Shown here piece after piece: positions 1 to 7,084 of a stretch of DNA of 10,900 nucleotides (positions are counted from its first letter, which is position 1; every line of letters begins with the position of its first letter). The notes under the pieces are model-generated. The model saw nothing but the letters and a program-made list of their open reading frames with translations. It was not told the DNA's origin and did not search any database. The stretch comes from Chloroflexota bacterium (GTDB lineage Bacteria; Chloroflexota; FW602-bin22; JACPRP01). The stretch lies in contig JACQUC010000246.1 of the NCBI GenBank assembly GCA_016210495.1, forward strand, positions 1-10,900, given 5' to 3'. A program made the translations under genes and the position numbers.

Positions 1-692
1 TCCTCGATGTTGTGGGTCACGTAGATGATCGTCTTGCCCGTCCTTTCCCACAGCGCCATCAGCTCCTCTTGCAGCAGCCTTCTGGCTAGAGCGTCCAGGT
101 GCGCAAAGGGCTCGTCCATCAGGAGCACTTCGGGATCGTTGGCCAGGGCACGGGCGATGCCGGTGCGCTGCTTCATTCCGCCGGATAGCTGCCCCGGATA
201 CGATGTCTGGAAATCGCCCAATCGCACGAGCCCCAAGAAGTAGCTGGTGACACGTCTGATCAGCGGCTTCGGCTCGTCCTTCATCTCGACGGGAAAGCTG
301 ACGTTCGTCTCGACGGTGCGCCAGGGCAGAAGACGGTAGTCTTGCCAGACCAGAGAGGTCCTGGCCTTGCACTTCTGCTCCCCAACGAACTCCACGGAGC
401 CGCTGGTGGGCGGGTGCAGCTCCGCGATCAGGTAAAGCAGCGTGCTCTTCCCGCATCCACTGGGACCAATGACACTGAAGAACTCGCCGTCCAGCACCTC
501 GAAGCTGACTCCGCCCAAAGCAGTCACCGACTGTTTACCCGTCTCGAAGACCTTGACCAGGTTGTCTACCTTGATCCTCACGGTGTTCACCCTACCCGTC
601 TGCCGCGCTGCGCGCGGCTTACTCGTAGCCGTCCTGCTCCGCAGGACGCGCGCCCTTGCCGTACCAGGCTGGCCCTTTGACGGCCTCGCCAT
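1..692 (-). CDS. ABC transporter ATP-binding protein, nitrate/sulfonate/taurine (SsuB/TauB) type, 3' end outside window
   Basis: Cytoplasmic ATPase subunit that would power an importer for small oxyanions or organosulfur compounds. This is inferred from family resemblance; no permease or binding protein is in the window. Counting from ATG 692, the following are visible: Walker A GPSGCGKS (76-83), Q-loop Gln in LVWQDYRLLPW (117), signature LSGGMKQR (169-176), Walker B VLLMDEP (189-195), D-loop HLDA, and switch His in YVTHNIE (227). The frame is still open at base 1, so roughly the last 30-40 residues are missing. The start is uncertain. ATG 692 has GGTAGGG 7 nt upstream but gives a 37-residue Arg-rich extension that lies over two perfect hairpins (602-618 and 631-647). 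GTG 581 has an identical GGTAGGG 8 nt upstream and begins exactly where the family does (MRIKVDNLVKVF). The domain assignment is secure; the extension is doubtful. Confidence 0.88.
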   Translation of the reverse strand, partial: MARPSKGQPGTARARVLRSRTATSKPRAARQTGRVNTVRIKVDNLVKVFETGKQSVTALGGVSFEVLDGEFFSVIGPSGCGKSTLLYLIAELHPPTSGSVEFVGEQKCKARTSLVWQDYRLLPWRTVETNVSFPVEMKDEPKPLIRRVTSYFLGLVRLGDFQTSYPGQLSGGMKQRTGIARALANDPEVLLMDEPFAHLDALARRLLQEELMALWERTGKTIIYVTHNIE

Positions 693-792
693 AGCATGAC
701 CCTACCATTGCTTGGACTCCTCGCCACACAAACAGGCACGCGCCCCGCTCCGCGAGGGCGGAGCACCCTGAAGGGTACGGCTACGGAGTACC
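602..792. repeat. Cluster of short perfect hairpins between the ABC ATPase and the metallo-hydrolase
   Basis: Five small inverted repeats occur here. GCCGCGC/GCGCGGC is at 602-618 (3-nt loop). GTCCTGC/GCAGGAC is at 631-647 (3-nt loop). GCTCCGC/GCGGAGC is at 747-764 (4-nt loop). ACCCT/AGGGT is at 765-776. GGTAC/GTACC is at 774-792 and overlaps the previous one. None is followed by a T-run, so they are not intrinsic terminators. They may be folded mRNA leader of the minus-strand ATPase or decayed palindromic repeats. The rest of 693-944 shows no convincing gene. A TAGAAT at 910-915 is the only -10-like string near the hydrolase and it has no matching -35. Confidence 0.5.
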
Positions 793-956
793 GCCAGCGC
801 CCCCAACTGCTGATTTCACGCCGAGCCTCCGTGCACTCCCATCCGCTTATCCGTTTCGCATCCGTTGACACCGCGCGCCCACGACTGGCCGCTCAAGCCA
901 GGTTCATGATAGAATAATCGGGCTCGATTGGCAATAAGCTGGCTGGAGGTAGCTCG

Positions 957-1595
957 ATGGAAATCACCTGGCTGGGGCATGCCTGTTTCAGAATCAAGGG
1001 CAAAGACGCGACGATAGTAACCGACCCCTACGACAAGTCGGTGGGCTACCAGCTTGGAAAGCAGACGGCGGATATCGTCACTGTATCGCACGAGCACTTC
1101 GATCACAACGCCGACGGCGCCGTTGGGGGAAACCCAAAGTTAGTCAAGGGTCCGGGCGAATACGAGATCAAAGGCGTGATGATCACCGGTATTCAGACCT
1201 TCCACGACGGCGAGGGCGGAAAGAAGCGCGGGAAGAACACCGTCTACCTGATAGAGATGGACGATCTGGTGACGTGCCACCTTGGCGATCTAGGCCACGT
1301 GCCGACGCCCGAGCAGGTGGAGCAGATGAGCAATGTCGACATCCTGTTGATACCGGTAGGGGGCAACTTCACCATCAATGCCTCGCAGGCCGCCGAGGTA
1401 ATCAGCCTCCTGGAGCCCAAGATCGTCATCCCGATGCACTACAAGACAGAGGTAGTCAAGCTGGAGATCGATCCGGTGGACAAGTTCTGCCGCGAGATGG
1501 GCGTCAAAGCGGTCCAGCCACAGCCTAAACTGGTCGTCAACAAGAACACGCTGCCCGCCGAGTCGCAAATAGTCCTGCTCGAGTACAAGAAGTAG
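957..1595 (+). CDS. Metallo-beta-lactamase-fold metal-dependent hydrolase, UlaG/UPF0173-like
   Basis: Predicted cytoplasmic metal-dependent hydrolase of 212 aa, the usual length of the short UlaG-like branch; there is no signal peptide. The N-terminus MEITWLGHACFRI is typical of that branch. The metal site is visible as H45-E-H47-F-D49-H50, with H83 in QTFHDG, the D111 loop in CHLGDLGH, and H161 in IPMHYKT. These are the usual two-metal ligands. The substrate cannot be read from the sequence: relatives include ascorbate-6-phosphate lactonase but most are uncharacterised. ATG 957 is well supported by GGAGGT at 945-950, six bases upstream. The gene stands alone, is divergent from the ABC ATPase, and ends 4 nt from the end of rho on the other strand. 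Confidence 0.9.
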   Translation: MEITWLGHACFRIKGKDATIVTDPYDKSVGYQLGKQTADIVTVSHEHFDHNADGAVGGNPKLVKGPGEYEIKGVMITGIQTFHDGEGGKKRGKNTVYLIEMDDLVTCHLGDLGHVPTPEQVEQMSNVDILLIPVGGNFTINASQAAEVISLLEPKIVIPMHYKTEVVKLEIDPVDKFCREMGVKAVQPQPKLVVNKNTLPAESQIVLLEYKK

Positions 1596-1601
1596 CTTCT
1601 T
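1587..1601. other. Small hairpin across the convergent stop codons
   Basis: AAGAAG and CTTCTT are perfect 6-bp arms around TAG, the stop codon of the hydrolase. The rho stop (TTA on the plus strand, 1600-1602) overlaps the right arm. It is short, A/T-rich and without a T-run, so it is at best a weak end signal shared by two convergent transcripts. Confidence 0.25.
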
Positions 1602-2850
1602 ATACGATGTCCTTGCTCAGGGTACTCAAAAACTCGCGGTTGCTCGCCACCTTGCCCATTCGACCTATCAGCAGCTCGATTCCTTCCGTCCCGCCGATAG
1701 CCGCAACCATACGTCGCAGCGTCCAAACCTGCCGCAGCGTCGTCTCGTCCAACAAAAGCTCTTCGCGCCTGGTTCCGGAGCGGGGGATGTCGATGGCCGG
1801 GAAGATGCGCTTATCCGCCAATTTGCGATCCAGCACCAGCTCCATGTTGCCCGTGCCCTTGAACTCCTCGTAGATGACGTCGTCCATGCGGCTACCGGTC
1901 TCGACCAGACACGTAGCAATGATGGTCAGGCTGCCGCCCTCTTCGATATTGCGAGCGGCGCCAAAGAAGCGCTTCGGAGGATAAAGGGCAACGGGATCGA
2001 TGCCGCCCGACAACGTGCGCCCGCTGGGCGGCACCACGAGGTTGTACGCTCGCGATAGACGCGTGATACTATCCATCAATATGAAGACGTGACGACCGCA
2101 TTCCACGAGTCGCTTCGCCCGTTCCAGCGCCATTTCGGCCACACGAGTGTGGTCTTCCACCGGCTCGTCGAAGGTCGAGCTTACGACCTCGGCCTTGACC
2201 GAGCGCTTGACGTCCGTGACTTCTTCCGGACGCTCGCCGATCAGCAGAACCATCAGGTGAATGTCGTTGTAGTTGGTGCTCACCCCGTTGGCGATATGCT
2301 TGAGGACGGTCGTCTTGCCTGCCTTTGGCGGCGAGACGATCAGCCCGCGCTGCCCGCGTCCGATGGGTGACACGAGGTTGATTAGCCGCTGAGTGAAGTT
2401 AGTCCCGGACGTCTCGAGGTTGACCATAATCTGAGGGAAGATCGGCGTGAGAGTGTCAAAATGAGGGCGCCTTTTGGCAACCTCGGGATCGAGGCTGTTG
2501 ACCGCCTCGACACGAAGCAGGCCAAAGTATTTCTCGTTTTCCTTTGGCGGGCGGATTTGCCCCGTGATCATGTCCCCGGTTCGCAGGGCAAACCGACGAA
2601 TCTGGGATTGTGACACATAGACGTCGGACGGGCCCGGCAGGAAACGCTCCTTCCGAAGGAATCCGAAGCCATCCTCTACAACCTCCAGGACGCCATCGCC
2701 AAAGAGGAATCCTTGCTGCTCGGTTTGGGCCTGCAAGAGCCGCAGCGCCAAATCCTGCTTCTTCAAGGCGCTATAACCGGTGACGCCCAACTCCTTGGCC
2801 ATGTCTTGGAGCTCATCACGCGTTTTAAGTTCGAGTTCAGCGAGGTTCAC
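1600..2850 (-). CDS. rho: Transcription termination factor Rho
   Basis: Hexameric RNA-dependent ATPase/translocase that ends transcription. From GTG 2850 it is 416 aa (E. coli 419). Domains in order: Rho N-terminal helical domain (about 1-45), S1/cold-shock RNA-binding fold with GFGFLR and [13 protein letters not shown] (about 50-120), and the RecA-like ATPase. The ATPase shows Walker A PPKAGKTT (174-181), [25 protein letters not shown], Walker B/Q-loop [11 protein letters not shown] (from 260), [10 protein letters not shown], and the arginine-finger region [22 protein letters not shown]. The frame extends 7 codons upstream to GTG 2871. I prefer GTG 2850 because GGGGAG (2857-2862) sits 6 nt before it and the protein then begins [10 protein letters not shown], as E. 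coli Rho begins MNLTELKN. GTG 2871 has no ribosome-binding site. A long leader and promoter lie upstream. Confidence 0.97.
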   Translation of the reverse strand: MNLAELELKTRDELQDMAKELGVTGYSALKKQDLALRLLQAQTEQQGFLFGDGVLEVVEDGFGFLRKERFLPGPSDVYVSQSQIRRFALRTGDMITGQIRPPKENEKYFGLLRVEAVNSLDPEVAKRRPHFDTLTPIFPQIMVNLETSGTNFTQRLINLVSPIGRGQRGLIVSPPKAGKTTVLKHIANGVSTNYNDIHLMVLLIGERPEEVTDVKRSVKAEVVSSTFDEPVEDHTRVAEMALERAKRLVECGRHVFILMDSITRLSRAYNLVVPPSGRTLSGGIDPVALYPPKRFFGAARNIEEGGSLTIIATCLVETGSRMDDVIYEEFKGTGNMELVLDRKLADKRIFPAIDIPRSGTRREELLLDETTLRQVWTLRRMVAAIGGTEGIELLIGRMGKVASNREFLSTLSKDIV

Positions 2851-3256
2851 TTGCAACTCCCCAACTTTCACAGTGCAACGGACTTGAAAGTTGTATCAGT
2901 AGTATTGGATTGTTATGACCGGAAGCCGGCCGAGTGCGCGTTGCCACACAACTCATCAGGCCAGCAGGCGTTGTTCGGAGCACACGCAAATCCATCATAA
3001 GGTTCGATCACAATGCTTGGACATAACGCTGAAAGCCACGGATTTGGGAAAGCTTATCTGCAGCGGCTCACGTAGCGCAGCGCCTACTCGTCAGTGCGAG
3101 TCATCGATGGTTCCTCAGCAGAGAAGCGTCCAAAGACTTATCGACATAGTGCCCCAAGACATAGAGTTAACCTGGTGGGGAACTACGGCCCCAATTCGGG
3201 GTCGTGCTCTGAGGAGAAACAAATCCAGCAAAAAGCTATCCAGCGCACATTTCCGA
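2851..3256 (-). promoter_or_regulatory. Long 5' leader of rho, about 400 nt, structured
   Basis: This stretch has no convincing gene and lower G+C than its surroundings. It lies between the mapped-by-eye rho promoter and the rho start. The part nearest the promoter (3112-3215) can close as a unit. TCCTCAG (3112-3118) pairs with CTGAGGA (3209-3215) and encloses two hairpins. One has 11-nt arms 3145-3155/3177-3187, with one mismatch and one G-U pair on the rho strand. The other is CCCC/GGGG at 3189-3201. Farther down, ACTCG/CGAGT forms a small hairpin near 3090-3105. Rho is autoregulated through its leader in E. coli, so a long leader here is plausible, but no sequence match to that leader was seen. 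Confidence 0.45.
2862..2893 (-). promoter_or_regulatory. Inverted repeat next to the rho ribosome-binding site
   Basis: Perfect 8-bp arms CAACTTTC (2862-2869) and GAAAGTTG (2886-2893), in plus-strand letters, enclose a 16-nt loop. In rho mRNA the downstream arm ends at base 2862, the first G of the GGGGAG Shine-Dalgarno, so folding would constrain ribosome access. A further hairpin, GGCCGG/CCGGTC on the minus strand with one G-U pair, lies upstream at about 2918-2932. Translational control of rho is an inference. Confidence 0.45.
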
Positions 3257-3645
3257 AAAGTATTATAACATACATTGTCAATACCGGTCAAATTGCTTGC
3301 CTGCCAGACCTGCCAGAAGTTCTGCCAGCGCCGTTTAACAATATCTTAACTCTTGCAAAACATGTGCATAGCATTCATAATGCAGAATGCCTGTGGGAAT
3401 TGTGCGGGCTGGTACCGAATCGTGCCGTGAAAACGCAGGCCCGGAACCGCGTGGTGGACGTGGAGAGCGCCGGTAAGATCGAGAGCCGACGAGTAACCAT
3501 CGGGCTGAGCAACGATCAAATGACGGAGATAGTCGAAGGTCTGCAAGACGGGGAGGTTGTGGTCATCCAAACGACCACCACCGCGCCGGCCCGGGTTCCC
3601 GTGATGGGCGGCCCCGGCCTGATGGTGCCGGTGCCCAAGAGATAA
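3094..3645 (+). pseudogene. Truncated RND/MacA-type efflux periplasmic adaptor, C-terminal remnant in a longer open frame
   Basis: The frame runs from ATG 3094 (183 codons). Only residues 105-183 (from base 3406) look like a real protein: VPNRAV, RNRVVDV, RRVTIGLSNDQMTEIVEGLQDGEVVVI is the C-terminal beta domain of membrane-fusion adaptors such as MacA, followed by a Pro-rich tail. Such adaptors are usually about 350-450 aa, with a biotinyl-lipoyl-like domain and a helical hairpin before this point; all of that is missing. Residues 1-104 look like translated intergenic DNA, have no signal peptide or membrane anchor, and cover the rho promoter on the other strand. The stop is 50 nt before the MacB-like permease, so the original operon order was adaptor then permease. 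I call it a deletion remnant. It could still be expressed as a short peptide from a start near GTG 3364. Confidence 0.72.
3262..3291 (-). promoter_or_regulatory. Sigma70-type promoter for rho with extended -10
   Basis: Read on the minus strand: -35 TTGACC (3286-3291), 18-nt spacer, -10 TATAAT (3262-3267) preceded by TGT, which makes an extended -10 (TGnTATAAT). The predicted start is near 3255-3256. It faces rho, with no other minus-strand gene between. It lies inside the plus-strand open frame 3094-3645, which argues that the front of that frame is not coding. Confidence 0.7.
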
Positions 3646-3695
3646 CGCAGGTGCTCCCGGCGCAGCGAAGCCTCAATTAGCGGGGATAATCGGAC

Positions 3696-4937
3696 GTGAA
3701 CATCTTTGAAAGCCTACGCGTTGCTCTAAGGTCACTGGCAGCCAACAAGCTTCGCTCTGCACTGACGATGCTGGGCATGATCATCGGCGTCGCCGCCGTA
3801 ATCTCGCTAATGTCCGTGGGCAAAGGCGCGCAGGCAATGATCACCTCGCGTATTCAGGGCATGGGAACCAACCTCTTGTTCGTGACACCGGGTTCGCAAA
3901 CTCAAAGCGGCGTCCGAATGGGGCGTGGCACGGCGCCCACGCTCACCCTGGAAGACGCCGAGGCCATCGACGAGCTGGCCAACCTCTCCTTGGTGACGGC
4001 TGTCGCACCGGAGGCGGCGTCTTTTTCGCAGGTGGTGGCAGGGCCGCAAAACACTTTCACGCGAATTATCGGCACGACGCCGTCCTTCGAAGACGTTCGC
4101 AACTTCCACGTGGCCGATGGCGAGTTTATCTCCAGGGCACATCTTGACGGACGATCCAGCGTCGCGGTACTCGGCAGCAATGCGGCCGCCGACCTGTTTG
4201 GCGACCTCGACCCGATTGGGCAGTCCATTCGCATCGGCCGCGCGAACTTTCGGGTCATCGGCGTGATGGAGACAAAAGGTGCCCAGGCGATGGGCAACCA
4301 GGATGACGTCATCATCGTGCCGCTGACGACGCTGCTCCAGAAGCTGACCAACCAGCGCGCCGTCAGAGGTGGGCGAAACGTCAACACGATCTACGTGCAG
4401 GTGGCCGACGAAAAGCTCATGAAGGGCGCGGTCGAGCAGATCGCTGACCTCCTGCGGCAGCGTCACCGCGTCAGCCAGGATGACTTCACGATCCGAAGCC
4501 AGGAAGATCTGCTATCGGCAGCGGGCCAGATCACCGACGTCCTTACGATTCTGCTCGGCAGCATCGCGGGCATCTCGCTAATCGTCGGCGGAATAGGGAT
4601 CATGAACATCATGCTCGTGTCCGTCACCGAGCGAACGCGAGAAATTGGCATTCGAAAAGCCGTGGGCGCAAAACGGAAAGACATACTCGTCCAGTTCCTG
4701 ATTGAAGCGACTGTGGTCAGCCTGGCAGGAGGCGCCACCGGCATACTGGTAGGAATCGGCCTGTCGTCATTGATCAGCAGGATCGATATGGGCGGCCAGA
4801 CTCTGAGCACAATGGTATCGCCCGACGCGATAGCCCTCGCGGTTGGGGTATCGGCGGCGATCGGCATCTTCTTCGGAATATACCCGGCGGCAAAAGCAGC
4901 GCAGTTGAACCCCATCGAGGCACTGCGATACGAGTAG
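3696..4937 (+). CDS. MacB-like ABC transporter permease (FtsX family), no ATPase domain
   Basis: Inner-membrane subunit of a mechanotransmission-type exporter, 413 aa. Layout: TM1 about 20-42; the MacB periplasmic core about 45-275, including TPTLTLEDAEAI and the DPIGQSIRIG strand common in the family; TM2 about 282-308; the coupling segment SVTERTREIGIRKAVGAKRKDI (309-330), the family's most conserved stretch; TM3 about 330-360; TM4 about 376-398; and the ending NPIEALRYE. E. coli MacB carries its ATPase in the same chain. Here it is absent, so a separate LolD/MacB-type ATPase is needed and none is in the window. The start is GTG 3696 with a weak GGGG about 10 nt upstream. Substrate unknown: drugs, peptides and lipoproteins are all possible for the family. 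Confidence 0.9.
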   Translation: MNIFESLRVALRSLAANKLRSALTMLGMIIGVAAVISLMSVGKGAQAMITSRIQGMGTNLLFVTPGSQTQSGVRMGRGTAPTLTLEDAEAIDELANLSLVTAVAPEAASFSQVVAGPQNTFTRIIGTTPSFEDVRNFHVADGEFISRAHLDGRSSVAVLGSNAAADLFGDLDPIGQSIRIGRANFRVIGVMETKGAQAMGNQDDVIIVPLTTLLQKLTNQRAVRGGRNVNTIYVQVADEKLMKGAVEQIADLLRQRHRVSQDDFTIRSQEDLLSAAGQITDVLTILLGSIAGISLIVGGIGIMNIMLVSVTERTREIGIRKAVGAKRKDILVQFLIEATVVSLAGGATGILVGIGLSSLISRIDMGGQTLSTMVSPDAIALAVGVSAAIGIFFGIYPAAKAAQLNPIEALRYE

Positions 4938-4957
4938 GGCCTTGATTCATCAAGGCC
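4938..4957 (+). promoter_or_regulatory. Perfect intercistronic hairpin between the permease and the DUF5666-like gene
   Basis: GGCCTTGAT and ATCAAGGCC are perfect 9-bp arms around TC (equally, 8-bp arms with a TTCA tetraloop). The hairpin starts on the base after the permease stop and ends on the base before GGAGGT (4958-4963), the ribosome-binding site of the next gene. No T-run follows. It could protect the upstream message, mark a processing site, or modulate the next start. Confidence 0.5.
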
Positions 4958-4971
4958 GGAGGTAGGATGCA

Positions 4972-5760
4972 TTGAGGATAGGCTTCACACCGGCACTCAT
5001 CGGGATGATCGCGGTGGGTTTGGGTATAGGCGCTGCATTCGGCGCTTATCAGACTGCTAATATGGCGAAGCCGGCTGCGGCTAACCCGCGAGTGCAGTCG
5101 AATGTCGCTGCTCCAAGCGCAGCCACTGGAGCAGAGCAGTCGGCACAGCAGGCAATGGGACGTGCCCTCATGGGCGTGGTGGAGAAAACGGGTGAGAATG
5201 ACTTCGTGCTGAGGCCCAGTGCAAATGCGAGCCCGGTCACAGTACGCGTAAGCAGCCAAACCGTGATAAGAAAGCAGGTCACCGGCTCGGTTGCCGATAT
5301 CAAGCCCGGGGAGAGGATCGCCGTTAGAGGCGAACCTAAGGATGGCGATTCGTACGTGGCAGCCTCCATCCAACTGGTCGGCGCTGACGCTAGCGGGGTG
5401 CAGGCGCAGGAAGTACCGGAGGGGCAGGCGCGGGGCCGGATGGGGCAAGCGGCAACCAAACCGGGTTCGGGCGACAGCGGGCAAGGCATGCCGGCAGCTC
5501 TCTTGGGCACCGTGGAAACGGTCGCGGACGGCACGATTACCATATCAAGGGCTGGTAGCTCTCCGGGGCAGACAGCGTCGGTCAAGGTCGCGATTTCGGA
5601 TAAGACCGTTATAACCATGATGGCGACCGGCGACGTCAAAGATATCACACAGGGAGCGTCGGTAATGGTAGCGGGTCCGCGCGGAGCGGACGGCGTGGTG
5701 GCTGCATCGACCGTGCAGATACTGCCAGCCGACAGCAGCAACACGAGAAGACGGCAATAA
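4972..5760 (+). CDS. Membrane-anchored or secreted protein with two DUF5666-like domains
   Basis: A 262-aa protein of unknown function. Residues 8-26 are hydrophobic (an uncleaved anchor or signal peptide with no lipobox Cys), followed by an Ala/Gln-rich linker. Two similar beta-rich units follow at about 65-137 and 175-252. Each has the pattern 'GxVexxxxxxxxxx...VxVxxxTvI...G.v.DIk.G..v.V.G...dg..vAasiQ', which resembles DUF5666. They are joined by a Gly/Ala/Gln linker, and the tail is basic (NTRRRQ). The start is TTG 4972, with GGAGGT 8 nt upstream. The nearby ATG 4967 reads ATG-CAT-TGA and stops at once. It follows the permease by 34 nt and is probably co-transcribed, which suggests an extracytoplasmic accessory role at the exporter (inference). 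It ends 9 nt from the convergent phosphofructokinase gene. Confidence 0.75.
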   Translation: MRIGFTPALIGMIAVGLGIGAAFGAYQTANMAKPAAANPRVQSNVAAPSAATGAEQSAQQAMGRALMGVVEKTGENDFVLRPSANASPVTVRVSSQTVIRKQVTGSVADIKPGERIAVRGEPKDGDSYVAASIQLVGADASGVQAQEVPEGQARGRMGQAATKPGSGDSGQGMPAALLGTVETVADGTITISRAGSSPGQTASVKVAISDKTVITMMATGDVKDITQGASVMVAGPRGADGVVAASTVQILPADSSNTRRRQ

Positions 5761-5769
5761 CGCCCCTTC

Positions 5770-7002
5770 TCAGTCCTTAGAGGCTCTCGACGCGGGGAAC
5801 CGTGCTAGGCGAGCGTGCCGGGGCAGCGGACCGCCGATGAGTGGGCGAGCGTAGCTCAAGAAGGAATCGCTCACGAAGTTCCCCGCGTCGTTGAGGTAAT
5901 CGGCGGGCAGGTGCTTCTCAGCATTGGCGATCTTCTCCAACGGAGCAAGGTCGATAGAACATCGATATGGCTCGTCTGTTTCCCTTCTTAGTACGACCAT
6001 CTGGTCCGTGTGCCCTCGCAGAGCGTACTGCACCGCGCGGCGGCCCAGGTCGTAGGCCTCCATCTCGTCAACCGGCGACACGCAGAGCGTGGAAACTCGC
6101 TGGAGCGTGCCGGGCTTATCCCATCGTGCCTTGAGCCCCAGTTGCCTGGAAATCGACTCGCAAATGAATCGACCGACACCTACCAGTCGCCTGTGTCCGA
6201 ACGAATCCGTGTAGACATCGTCCTCAACGTTGCCTATAGGCTTACCGCTTTCGTCGCGGATCGTCTCGGTCGCGACGATCACGCAGTAGCCCAGACGACG
6301 ATAGACGCCTTCGACGTCGGCCAGGAGCCGCTGTAGCACCAGCGGACGTTCGGGCACGTAAATCAGATGAGGAGCCTCGGCGTCCGAGTTCTTGCCCAGA
6401 GAAGACGCGGCGGCCAACCAACCAGCATTCCTGCCCATAACCTCCACGACCTTCACAGGATCCACCTGACGCATAGCCTCGGTGTCGAGTCCAGCATCCA
6501 TGGTGGCGATGGCCACGAAGCGCGCGGCACTCCCGTAACCAGGGCAGTGATCGGTAAACTGGAGGTCATTGTCGATGGTCTTGGGCACGCCGATAACGCG
6601 CAATTCGTATCCTGATTCCTCGGCGAGCTTGGCCACCCTGTGAGCCGTATCTGCCGAATCATTTCCGCCAATGTAAATGAAGTATCGCACGTTGTAAGCG
6701 TCGAATACCTCCAGCACGCGGCGGTAGTCAGCGGCTTTTAGCTTGTAGCGGCAAGAACCGAGGGCAGCGGACGGGGTACCCCTCAAACCGCCGAGCGTGG
6801 CCGCGCCCTCTCTCGCCAGATCAAAAAACTGCTCGCCCAGAACCCCCTCGATGCCGCCAGGTGCACCAAGGATACCGTGGATCTCGGCGTGCTGCATCGC
6901 CTGCTCGACCACACCGGCCAGGCTGCTGTTGATGACCGCCGTACAGCCGCCAGATTGTCCAACTACCAGGTTGCCCCCCAGGGTGCCCACCATCCTTTGC
7001 AT
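5770..7002 (-). CDS. pfp: 6-phosphofructokinase, probably pyrophosphate-dependent
   Basis: Cytoplasmic glycolytic enzyme (fructose 6-phosphate to fructose 1,6-bisphosphate), 410 aa, longer than the roughly 320-aa ATP-dependent bacterial PfkA. Visible signatures: phosphate-donor loop VGQSGGCTAVINSSLAG (14-30), GGNDS (112-116), the catalytic loop PKTIDND (140-146), CPGYGSA (153-159), and MGRNAGWLA (189-197). Lys in PKTIDND, and Asp where ATP enzymes have Gly (GGDG), are the accepted markers for pyrophosphate as donor; a PPi enzyme would be reversible. The first Asp of GGDD is Asn here. Two starts are possible: ATG 7002, with GGGAGG only 2 nt away, or ATG 6993, 11 nt from the same site. A promoter candidate lies at 7349-7378, and the three palindromes of 7059-7302 would fall in its leader. 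Confidence 0.93.
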   Translation of the reverse strand: MQRMVGTLGGNLVVGQSGGCTAVINSSLAGVVEQAMQHAEIHGILGAPGGIEGVLGEQFFDLAREGAATLGGLRGTPSAALGSCRYKLKAADYRRVLEVFDAYNVRYFIYIGGNDSADTAHRVAKLAEESGYELRVIGVPKTIDNDLQFTDHCPGYGSAARFVAIATMDAGLDTEAMRQVDPVKVVEVMGRNAGWLAAASSLGKNSDAEAPHLIYVPERPLVLQRLLADVEGVYRRLGYCVIVATETIRDESGKPIGNVEDDVYTDSFGHRRLVGVGRFICESISRQLGLKARWDKPGTLQRVSTLCVSPVDEMEAYDLGRRAVQYALRGHTDQMVVLRRETDEPYRCSIDLAPLEKIANAEKHLPADYLNDAGNFVSDSFLSYARPLIGGPLPRHARLARFPASRASKD

Positions 7003-7042
7003 TTCCTCCCAAAGAGCGGCGCCGATCGCACTCGTGCCCGCA

Positions 7043-7053
7043 GGCGTTCGCCC
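7043..7053. repeat. Partial extra copy of the palindrome half-site
   Basis: GGCGTTCGCCC here is repeated exactly at 7074-7084, the right half of the complete element next to it. It looks like a truncated or duplicated half-element about 45 bp upstream of the phosphofructokinase start. Confidence 0.5.
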
Positions 7054-7058
7054 GTCAT

Positions 7059-7084
7059 AACGTAGGGGCGAACGGCGTTCGCCC
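7059..7084 (+). repeat. Palindromic intergenic repeat (REP/MITE-like), copy 1
   Basis: A 26-bp element: an AACGTAG lead, then a near-perfect palindrome with arms GGGCGAACG / CGTTCGCCC around one G. It is matched at 25 of 26 positions by the inverted copy at 7192-7217. No coding role. Confidence 0.75.

Noticed and set aside
865..870. TTGACA as the -35 of the metallo-hydrolase promoter
   Set aside because: No -10-like sequence lies 16-18 nt downstream; TAGAAT at 910 is far too distant.
587..871. 94-residue minus-strand open frame
   Set aside because: Arg-rich, no family resemblance, runs through the hairpin cluster and overlaps the ABC ATPase in another frame.
3301..3328. Three CTGCCAG repeats as a possible array
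   Set aside because: Units are 7 bp with uneven spacing of 9 and 12 bp and no further copies nearby; likely chance.
3807..5744. Long minus-strand open frames opposite the permease and DUF5666-like genes (219, 236 and 231 codons)
   Set aside because: They are mirror frames of high-G+C coding sequence; the plus-strand products have clear family motifs and these do not.
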